Under the pieces are notes generated by a model. That model worked only from the letters and a program-made list of their open reading frames with translations. It had not been told where the DNA came from and searched no databases. A program made the position numbers and the translations under genes. Positions 1 through 4,782 of a stretch of DNA of 9,180 bases are shown here, one piece after another. The DNA comes from Lachnoclostridium sp. UBA6558 (GTDB taxonomy: Bacteria > Bacillota > Clostridia > Lachnospirales > Lachnospiraceae), in the NCBI GenBank assembly GCA_002434335.1, contig DJJW01000069.1:17282-26461 (forward strand), in the 5' to 3' direction. The stretch's first letter is position 1, and every line of letters starts with the position of its first letter.

Positions 1-758
1 ATCTGTTTTTCCTTATCTGAACAGGAGGTAGCCAGGAGGGTAGGAACTTCTTTTGCGGTTTTTACAATTTGTGACTGAAAGGGTGTTCTTAAATTGGTAT
101 CACAGATGATTCTTATAGGATTTCTACCTTTGGCTAAGCGGCAGGTAAGCAAAGGGTCATCTGCTATCACCGTACCCACACCTGCCATAACAGCCTGGTA
201 TCGGTGGCGGTCCTCGTGTACCCTAAGACGTGCAGCTTCCCCTGTAATCCACTTAGATTTTCCCGTATAGGCAGCGGTTTTGCCATCCATGGTCATTGCG
301 TATTTCATTACCACATATGGTTTTTTTGTTCGTATGTAATGAAAGAAAACTTCATTAAGCCGGTCACACTCAGTTTGTAAAATACCCTCCAGACACTCGA
401 CACCATGGCTGCGAAGCAGTTCAATTCCTTTCCCGGAAACCAAGGGATTAGGATCTTTGCTGCCAATCACCACTTTTTTGATACCACTTTGTAAGATGGC
501 ATCCGTACAGGGAGGTGTCTTACCATAATGACAGCAAGGTTCCAGGGTTACATACAGCGTAGAGCCAGTCGGTGACTGGGTACAGCTTGTAAGTGCATTT
601 CGTTCTCCGTGGAGACCACCGTATATTTCGTGATAGCCCTGACCAATAATCTGCCCTTCCTTAACGATAACAGCGCCGACCATAGGGTTTGGATTTACGA
701 AACCTTTGCCTTTTTCTGCCAGTTGTAATGCATAAAGCATATATTCTCTGTCATCCAT
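1..758 (-). CDS. ribD: RibD, bifunctional riboflavin biosynthesis deaminase/reductase (3' end outside window)
   Basis: The cytosolic enzyme carries out two successive steps of riboflavin synthesis: deamination of the pyrimidinone formed from GTP, then NADPH-dependent reduction of the ribosyl side chain. 252 codons are visible and the frame stays open to the left edge; the family is usually about 360-370 residues, so the C-terminal third is missing. The N-terminal cytidine-deaminase-like domain (about residues 1-145) has the zinc ligands His50, Cys75 and Cys84 in HGE and PCCHYGKTPPC, with catalytic Glu52. The motif is HGE where HAE is more usual. The reductase domain starts near residue 147 (KPYVVMKYAMTMDGKTA, then the WITG segment at 170-173). 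The ATG at 758 is chosen because TGGAGG lies 7 nt upstream and the family N-terminus aligns. Expression is expected to be controlled by the FMN riboswitch and terminator upstream. Other rib genes would be expected downstream, to the left of the window. Confidence 0.95.
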   Translation of the reverse strand, partial: MDDREYMLYALQLAEKGKGFVNPNPMVGAVIVKEGQIIGQGYHEIYGGLHGERNALTSCTQSPTGSTLYVTLEPCCHYGKTPPCTDAILQSGIKKVVIGSKDPNPLVSGKGIELLRSHGVECLEGILQTECDRLNEVFFHYIRTKKPYVVMKYAMTMDGKTAAYTGKSKWITGEAARLRVHEDRHRYQAVMAGVGTVIADDPLLTCRLAKGRNPIRIICDTNLRTPFQSQIVKTAKEVPTLLATSCSDKEKQ

Positions 759-775
759 AGAATACCTCCAAATAA

Positions 776-810
776 GAAAATGCCTTGAACACAAAATTCA
801 AGGCATTTTC
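776..810 (-). other. Second leader hairpin between the riboswitch terminator and the ribD ribosome binding site
   Basis: A perfect 14-bp inverted repeat (arms 776-789 and 797-810, loop 790-796) lies in the ribD leader after the riboswitch terminator. Its 3' arm on the transcript ends GCATTTTC and is followed by TTATTT, then the GGAGG of ribD about 6 nt later. The U-rich trailing segment could make it a second, weaker terminator. It could also be an mRNA stability element or an RNase processing site. It does not cover the Shine-Dalgarno sequence. The structure is plain in the sequence; the role is not known. Confidence 0.6.
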
Positions 811-840
811 AGCAGGCTTCTTTCCTGACCTTGCCATTAT

Positions 841-880
841 TACAATAAAAAAGCTCTGAAATGAAAATTCATTTCAGAGC
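841..880 (-). terminator. Rho-independent terminator of the FMN riboswitch
   Basis: On the minus strand a perfect 13-bp inverted repeat (arms 880-868 and 865-853, 2-nt spacer; in practice about 11 bp with a 6-nt loop) is followed immediately by TTTTTTATT. It lies 43 nt downstream of the FMN aptamer and about 80 nt upstream of the ribD start. This is the usual expression platform of FMN riboswitches that act by premature termination. Its 5' arm (GCTCTGAA, 880-873) can instead pair with TTCAGGGC at the aptamer base (1027-1020), giving 7 Watson-Crick pairs and one G-U, so a mutually exclusive antiterminator is visible. Confidence 0.9.
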
Positions 881-923
881 GGCAATGTCAATTTAGCACA
901 ATATACTGTGCAGATACTGCTAT

Positions 924-1030
924 ATCTTCTTTCATCCAGACTTTACTGTCGGCTTCGGAATTACACCGAATCATGCCTTGCGGCTCGTGGGCTTTACCAC
1001 CGGTAGGGAATTACACCCTGCCCTGAAGAT
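924..1030 (-). promoter_or_regulatory. FMN riboswitch aptamer (RFN element)
   Basis: The minus strand contains the conserved RFN blocks in order: ATCTTCAGGGCAGGGTG, AATTCCCTACCGG, AGCCCACGAGCC, GGTGTAATTCCGAAGCCGAC, then AGTCTGGATG and the closing GAAGAT. The closing helix P1 pairs ATCTTC (1030-1025) with GAAGAT (929-924). The element binds flavin mononucleotide. Known family behaviour is that FMN binding stabilises P1 and so favours the downstream terminator, shutting off ribD when flavin is plentiful. Position, strand and distance to ribD all fit. Confidence 0.97.
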
Positions 1031-1047
1031 TGTATTCAATTGCATTC

Positions 1048-1076
1048 ATAATAATACGAAGATAAATAATTGTCAA
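1048..1076 (-). promoter_or_regulatory. Sigma-A type promoter of the FMN riboswitch-ribD transcript
   Basis: On the minus strand a perfect -35 TTGACA (1076-1071) is separated by 17 bp from the -10 TATTAT (1053-1048). Transcription would start near 1041, about 10 nt before the aptamer, which is the expected geometry. A second TTGACA lies 20 bp further upstream (1096-1091), but it has no fitting -10 box. Confidence 0.75.
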
Positions 1077-1185
1077 TAGCTGATTTATATCTGTCAAATT
1101 ATTCATATTTAAAGGATAAGTTACAGGCAATGCAGATAACATGCAAATGAATTGTATAGGAAGTGCTTGGGCGGAAAGAATATGA

Positions 1186-1250
1186 TAATGATTGCTTATA
1201 AGTTATAAACATTTATATCAAATATAGCATACATAACCGGTATTTATACC
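1186..1250 (+). promoter_or_regulatory. Weak promoter and palindromes upstream of the DegV gene
   Basis: The only promoter-like pair seen on the plus strand is weak: TTGCTT (1192-1197) and TATATC (1214-1219), 16 bp apart. Overlapping it is a 6-1-6 symmetric element TTATAAGTTATAA (1196-1208), and downstream is GGTATTTATACC (1239-1250, arms GGTAT and ATACC). The first resembles AT-rich operators of the Fur/PerR type only loosely. Both may be chance in this AT-rich stretch. The rest of the interval 1077-1302 shows nothing else. Confidence 0.25.
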
Positions 1251-1321
1251 AAGTAAGAAACTGCCGGAAGAATTAACATGTGGTACTTCCAGGATAATGA
1301 GTAAGGAGAGGTTAGATAACC

Positions 1322-2179
1322 ATGCCAAAAATAATATTAACAACAGAAAGCGGTTGTGATCTACCGGAAGAGTATGTAAATAAATACAATATTCTAAGGG
1401 TGCCTTTTAGTATAAACTTTCCTGATAGAACAGTATATGACGGTCAGATACCCATACAGGAAATTTATGATTTTTATGAGCAAACCAAAAAAATACCGAA
1501 AACCAATGCAGTAAGCCCTTTCCAATATACCGATTTTTTTGAAGATATTTCCGATTTATATCCGGAGTGTGAGATAATCCATATCGGTTATTCCTCGGCC
1601 TGTTCCTCCTCTTACGGCAATGCTGTTCTTGGTATAAAAGACTGCAAGAGTGCGAAGGTACACCTCCTTGATTCGAAAAATGTATCAGGTGGACTAGGGA
1701 ATTTAGTTCTGAAGGCAGCTGAAATAATAGAAGACAATACAGAGGATTCAGCGGAAGAACTGCTGAAAAAGATCAGCCCTTATGTGAATAAAGTTCAGAC
1801 CTCCTTTATACCGGATACGCTGGATTTTTTAAGAGCAGGCGGAAGGGTATCCAACGGAACAGCAATTGGTGCTGCTATTTTGAAAATTAAACCAAGAATT
1901 GACATTATAAACGGAGAACTTTTAGCTGCAAAGAAATACAGAGGAAGTATGCATAAGATTATTTCCCGCTTTGCGGAAGATTTTATGGAGGGAAGGAATT
2001 TCGACAAAAGAGAAGCCCATATCATTTATTCCAGAGGAACAGAGGAGAGTGTTCTAAAGAAACTGCAGGAATGCTTGTATAACCATGGTTTCCAGCAAAT
2101 TAAAATCAACATAATCGGCTGTGTTATGACGGTTCATAGCGGTAGAGGTGCTGTTGGTATATCAGCTGTGGAAATCTGA
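1322..2179 (+). CDS. DegV family protein (fatty acid-binding, FakB-like)
   Basis: This 285-residue cytosolic protein is full length for the DegV family, whose members bind a fatty acid in a cleft between two domains. In Firmicutes the family includes FakB, which presents exogenous fatty acids to the FakA kinase for phospholipid synthesis. Recognisable segments are TTESGCDLP (7-15), the lipid-site region KTNAVSP (60-66), IGYSSACSSSYGNA (88-101), DSKNVSGGLG (117-126), the signature LDFLRAGGRVS (167-177), and HSGRGAVG (272-279, corresponding to the usual HTGPGAVG). The ATG at 1322 is preceded by AAGGAGAGG (1303-1311) with 10-nt spacing. It appears monocistronic: ribD is divergent upstream and the next gene converges, with a hairpin 40 nt after the stop. 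No FakA kinase gene is in the window, so the partner, and which fatty acid is bound, remain unknown. Confidence 0.93.
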   Translation: MPKIILTTESGCDLPEEYVNKYNILRVPFSINFPDRTVYDGQIPIQEIYDFYEQTKKIPKTNAVSPFQYTDFFEDISDLYPECEIIHIGYSSACSSSYGNAVLGIKDCKSAKVHLLDSKNVSGGLGNLVLKAAEIIEDNTEDSAEELLKKISPYVNKVQTSFIPDTLDFLRAGGRVSNGTAIGAAILKIKPRIDIINGELLAAKKYRGSMHKIISRFAEDFMEGRNFDKREAHIIYSRGTEESVLKKLQECLYNHGFQQIKINIIGCVMTVHSGRGAVGISAVEI

Positions 2180-2218
2180 AGCAAAGTTGTGTTATATCCT
2201 GTTCTTGAGAAAGAGATT

Positions 2219-2259
2219 AAGAAAGCGGCAAGGTGCCTCCGGGCATGTGCCGCTTTCTT
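2219..2259. terminator. Probable bidirectional terminator between convergent genes
   Basis: A perfect 12-bp inverted repeat (arms AAGAAAGCGGCA at 2219-2230 and TGCCGCTTTCTT at 2248-2259) sits 40 nt after the DegV stop and about 110 nt after the MBL-gene stop. The 17-nt loop region can itself form a small GC-rich helix. The trailing sequence is only modestly U-rich on either strand (TTCTTGTG on plus, TTCTTAATCTCTTT on minus), so efficiency is uncertain. Its position at the meeting point of two convergent genes supports the call. A second inverted repeat, ACCAGTG/CACTGGT (2268-2274, 2296-2302), lies beside it and is followed by GCTTTT. Confidence 0.6.
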
Positions 2260-2346
2260 GTGTATATACCAGTGATTTCCTTTGCTGTCTGGTTCCACTG
2301 GTGCTTTTAAGGTTATACCATTTATGGTTCCTTCAATCATGACCAT
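2260..2346 (-). pseudogene. Possible DUF1905-like N-terminal gene remnant
   Basis: Read on the minus strand from the ATG at 2346, the first 29 or so codons give IEGTINGITLKAPV followed by EPDSKGNHWY. From memory this resembles the start of DUF1905 (YdeI/OmpD-associated) proteins, which often carry a GxPFxAxLEPDGxGSHW-like segment. The similarity stops at the 12-bp hairpin at 2219-2259. Downstream codons in this frame (rich in Arg, His and Ala, then Ser) look non-coding, and no continuation was found in other frames. No convincing ribosome binding site precedes it. It is best read as the scrap of a small gene left after deletion. Chance resemblance cannot be excluded without a profile search. 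Confidence 0.35.
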
Positions 2347-2371
2347 GCCACGGGGGCAGAGAGGGAGGCTC

Positions 2372-4285
2372 CTATTTCACAGTAAATAAATTGGAATTTT
2401 TTGTTATATAATTACCCTTCTTATCTGTGAATCTTACATAGACTCTGCCATTAAATCCTTTCTGGATTGTAACCGAATTCCCATTCATCCATTTTCCTTT
2501 TTGACCGTTATCCTCTAGCATGTATTGAATGGATTCTTTACCGCTGGCTCCAAAATCAGCAGTAAAATTAAGGAGCAAGGGAGACTTTACGGTAGTATTT
2601 CCACTCTTAGAACCCCAATTTACAAATTTGATGTCCTTAGCCTTGGATGTGATCATTGTATTAATGGGCTGCTTTGAAACATAACTGAATCCGGTTGTTT
2701 TCTTAGTTGTCACATTGCCGGCACCATCAGTAAATCTTACATATACACACCCTATGTAATCCTTCTTGATTGTTACTGCAGTTCCATTTGTCCAGGATTG
2801 TTCCGGGTCAAATTCCTTTCCCCTTGGGACCAGCATATATTCTGTCTTCCCATGGTCACTGATACCGAAATCTGCATAAAATTGCAGTGTTACGGGACCG
2901 GAAGCTTTCTTAGAATAAGTATCCTTCACATATGTATCCAAAAGATTGATTCCTGAAACATTAGATACTACTTTACAGTTCTCAGGAGCTGTTGCATCCA
3001 GAGTAAAACCCTGCGTTTTACGAATCATTGTATTGCCAAGCTTATTCACAAATTTTACATAGATACAACCCATAAAATCTTCATTTAGAATCAGCTCATT
3101 TTTACTTAATTGAACCCATTCTACATTGCCCACATTATTAAAAAGATCTGCTGGTGCTAAAGCATACTCAATCTTTTCTAAAGAACTTATTCCATAATCT
3201 GCATTAAATACGATTGGTAACGTACCACCTAATAGTAACTCATAATCTTCATCATCATATTCATTTTCAATTGTTAGGCTGTTCCCTGGAATTGCAGCAC
3301 TTGGATTAGATAAGTTCTTTGTCTCTGCAGTGTGACTTCTGATACTCTTTCCGGTTAATATATCAATGGTATCACCTGCATAAGAATATGGTGTTTTATC
3401 TACTGCTATTTCTTTTCCGTCACTTACCATAGTGATGGTGCCTGAAACATCGGTGCGGTAGATATCGGTATTCTCTAACTTCTTTAAGGTGGTAATTCTT
3501 GGGAAACGTGCCGGTGCATTTTCATCACAGGATATTACGGAAATAGAAGGATCTACTGCATTTAAGAATTCCTGAGTGGTTGAAGTCAACGCACTGTGAT
3601 GTGCCACCTTTAATACATCTGATTTTAAATCATATCCTTTATCAAGCATTTCTTTTTCTGATACACTTTCTGCATCGCCGGTAAACAGGAAGGAGTTCTC
3701 ACCATTTACCACCTTAACGACAATGGAATTGTCATTATAGCTTGCGTAATCACTTCCATTCGGAGCCATAAAGGTTACAGTCGCTGACCCAAGCATAAAA
3801 GATTTTCCCATAACAGGTGTAATCGTCTTAAGATTCTTGTTCTCGACAGCAGCAATAAAATTAGTATAAGAGGGGTCTGGGAAAGAGGTATTTGTCATAA
3901 TTAAATTACCTACCTCGAAATTCTTGATTACATCAATCAGTCCGCCAATATGGTCTTCATGTTGATGGGTAGCTAATATATAGTCAATCTTTTTAATATT
4001 CTTGGATTTTAGAAAATTAGTTACTGTAGGTCCCGCCATTATAGGACCCCCATCAATTAACATGTACTTTCCGTTGCTTTCAAGTAATGCTCCGTCACCC
4101 TGCCCTACATTGATAAAGGACACTGTTAGATTATCTTTTTCCATAGCACTTACTGTTATGTTTTCCAGCGTTGAAAACATAACAGTAAGGAATAGGAAAA
4201 GGTAACTGAATAACTTAAAGGAGTTTATTTTTTGTTTGTACCTCTGTCTTTTTTGTATCATACTTCTACCTTTCTTTGACTGCAT
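2372..4285 (-). CDS. Secreted metallo-beta-lactamase-fold hydrolase (ComEC C-terminal-like) with C-terminal repeats
   Basis: A 637-residue exported protein. Residues 1-47 form a signal peptide (Lys/Arg-rich n-region, hydrophobic FSYLFLFLTVMF, likely cleavage after VSA at 47). Residues about 52-295 form an MBL-fold domain of the ComEC/Rec2 C-terminal type: FINVGQGDG (57-65), LIDGG (76-80), the metal motif HQHEDH (107-112), TGDAE (202-206, Asp204) and KVAHHSA (226-232), where relatives usually have HHGS. These residues predict a metal-dependent hydrolase; relatives are suspected nucleases or phosphodiesterases, but the substrate is unknown. A linker (about 296-350) leads to three repeats of about 70 residues. 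There are no transmembrane segments after the signal and no LPXTG motif. The start at 4285 has AAAGGA 9 nt upstream; an in-frame ATG at 4261, with AAAGG 7 nt upstream, is an alternative that keeps the signal peptide. It is divergent from the bacillopeptidase F-like gene. Confidence 0.88.
   Translation of the reverse strand: MQSKKGRSMIQKRQRYKQKINSFKLFSYLFLFLTVMFSTLENITVSAMEKDNLTVSFINVGQGDGALLESNGKYMLIDGGPIMAGPTVTNFLKSKNIKKIDYILATHQHEDHIGGLIDVIKNFEVGNLIMTNTSFPDPSYTNFIAAVENKNLKTITPVMGKSFMLGSATVTFMAPNGSDYASYNDNSIVVKVVNGENSFLFTGDAESVSEKEMLDKGYDLKSDVLKVAHHSALTSTTQEFLNAVDPSISVISCDENAPARFPRITTLKKLENTDIYRTDVSGTITMVSDGKEIAVDKTPYSYAGDTIDILTGKSIRSHTAETKNLSNPSAAIPGNSLTIENEYDDEDYELLLGGTLPIVFNADYGISSLEKIEYALAPADLFNNVGNVEWVQLSKNELILNEDFMGCIYVKFVNKLGNTMIRKTQGFTLDATAPENCKVVSNVSGINLLDTYVKDTYSKKASGPVTLQFYADFGISDHGKTEYMLVPRGKEFDPEQSWTNGTAVTIKKDYIGCVYVRFTDGAGNVTTKKTTGFSYVSKQPINTMITSKAKDIKFVNWGSKSGNTTVKSPLLLNFTADFGASGKESIQYMLEDNGQKGKWMNGNSVTIQKGFNGRVYVRFTDKKGNYITKNSNLFTVK
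2375..3223 (-). repeat. Three degenerate ~70-residue repeats in the MBL protein C-terminus
   Basis: Residues about 355-429, 464-535 and 569-637 share one pattern: a hydrophobic strand, then NADYGIS, ADFGIS or ADFGAS, then EYALAP, EYMLVP or QYMLED, then a W-containing turn. This is followed by V/L-x-I/L-x-(K/E)-x-(Y/F)-x-G and IYVKFVNKLGN, VYVRFTDGAGN or VYVRFTDKKGN. The repeats are separated by linkers of about 34 residues. The pattern suggests an all-beta, Ig-like adhesive fold, perhaps used to bind the cell surface or a polymer. DNA identity between copies is low, so the repeats are old. Confidence 0.75.
4149..4189. repeat. 17-bp perfect inverted repeat within the MBL signal-peptide codons
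   Basis: Arms CTTACTGTTATGTTTTC (4149-4165) and GAAAACATAACAGTAAG (4173-4189) are exactly complementary, with a 7-nt loop (CAGCGTT). The element lies wholly inside the MBL gene and encodes the end of the hydrophobic core and the c-region of its signal peptide. Because the element is symmetric, the opposite strand would encode nearly the same peptide (LTVMFS then ENITV on both strands). The mRNA would form a strong hairpin about 95 nt after the start codon. Confidence 0.9.
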
Positions 4286-4343
4286 TAACCACTATCCTTT
4301 TAAAGCACAAAAATGTGTGTACCTCTTTATACCTTAAAATATA

Positions 4344-4372
4344 ATAATAATAGATATACTATTGAATGTAAA
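4344..4372 (-). promoter_or_regulatory. Sigma-A type promoter of the MBL hydrolase gene
   Basis: On the minus strand TTTACA (4372-4367) and TATTAT (4349-4344) are separated by 17 bp. This would start a transcript near 4337, leaving a leader of about 50 nt before the ATG at 4285. It is the best match on this strand in the intergenic region, but the AT-rich context lowers its weight. Confidence 0.55.
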
Positions 4373-4548
4373 GTGCAGAAGGATACATTGTCGAAATTGA
4401 GAGGTGATTGCCTCCCACAAAGTGGAACATTCCAACCCGGCACAAGCAGTTTTCAAACATGTTTCAAAGGTTGTTTGTTTTTGTCAAGTTCAATAATACG
4501 CATTTAAATGAAAGCAGTATCATATAAATAGTCTTACATCTTACCTTT

Positions 4549-4580
4549 TCTATACTGTATAGATAAAATATTAATATTTT
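4549..4580. promoter_or_regulatory. Two abutting palindromes, candidate operator
   Basis: TCTATACTGTATAGA (4549-4563) is a perfect 7-1-7 palindrome. One base later AAAATATTAATATTTT (4565-4580) is a perfect 16-bp palindrome. They lie between the divergent promoters, about 200 bp from each start codon. The first has the size and symmetry of a dimeric repressor site; the second could be a simple AT-rich bending site. No regulator was identified, and low complexity makes chance palindromes more likely here. Confidence 0.35.
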
Positions 4581-4699
4581 TATTAAAAACAGTCATAAAT
4601 AAGAAATCAACCGAATAAATATAAAGTTAAATAATACCAATGCTTGTCTTATAAATTACAACAGAGATTTTTGTGTAATATTGAGGGGGTCTTAAAGAG

Positions 4700-4748
4700 A
4701 GCTGCCAAATAGTAGAAAGGGGGGCACAGGGTTAGCAGCAGCTATTTT
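4700..4748 (+). other. G-rich leader segment with weak terminator-like hairpin before the protease gene
   Basis: AGCTGC (4700-4705) can pair with GCAGCT (4738-4743), which is followed by ATTTTT. An alternative pairing, AAATAG (4707-4712) with CTATTT (4741-4746), competes with it. The enclosed segment is unusually G-rich (GGGGGGCACAGGG). The arrangement could be a leader attenuator, but the stems are only 6 bp. It ends about 20 nt before the strong ribosome binding site of the protease. Confidence 0.25.
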
Positions 4749-4782
4749 TAACGATAAAGATGAGTAAAAGGAGGTAGTAAGA

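Larger units (their letters stand above)
4286..4782. other. Divergent intergenic region between the MBL and bacillopeptidase F-like genes
   Basis: This 497-bp AT-rich region has no convincing gene. It holds the MBL promoter near 4344-4372, two abutting palindromes at 4549-4580, and the leader of the protease gene. There is also a weak minor hairpin, CAAACA/TGTTTG (4454-4459, 4472-4477), followed by TTTTTG on the plus strand. No strong plus-strand promoter was found. Candidates are TTGTCT (4644-4649) with a poor -10 box, and TAATAT (4676-4681), which lacks a good -35. No known riboswitch class was recognised in the leader. Confidence 0.7.

Noticed and set aside
1091..1096. Second TTGACA upstream of the riboswitch promoter
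   Set aside because: No -10 box at acceptable spacing; the downstream TTGACA-17-TATTAT pair explains the transcript.
4002..4205. Plus-strand 67-codon frame whose C-terminus mirrors the MBL signal peptide
   Set aside because: The resemblance is a direct consequence of the 17-bp inverted repeat; the rest is antisense to the conserved MBL domain.
4395..4450. Possible riboswitch (GAGGTGATTGCCTCCCAC... reminiscent of a fluoride-type start)
   Set aside because: The later conserved elements of that class are absent and the next plus-strand gene is over 300 nt away.
4313..4507. 64-codon plus-strand frame with five Cys codons in the divergent intergenic region
   Set aside because: No ribosome binding site before its ATG, it overlaps the MBL promoter region, and the composition is not protein-like.
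4681..4745. Possible c-di-GMP riboswitch in the protease leader
   Set aside because: A CACAGGG block is present, but the required GGGACGCAAAGCC-like and tetraloop receptor elements are not.
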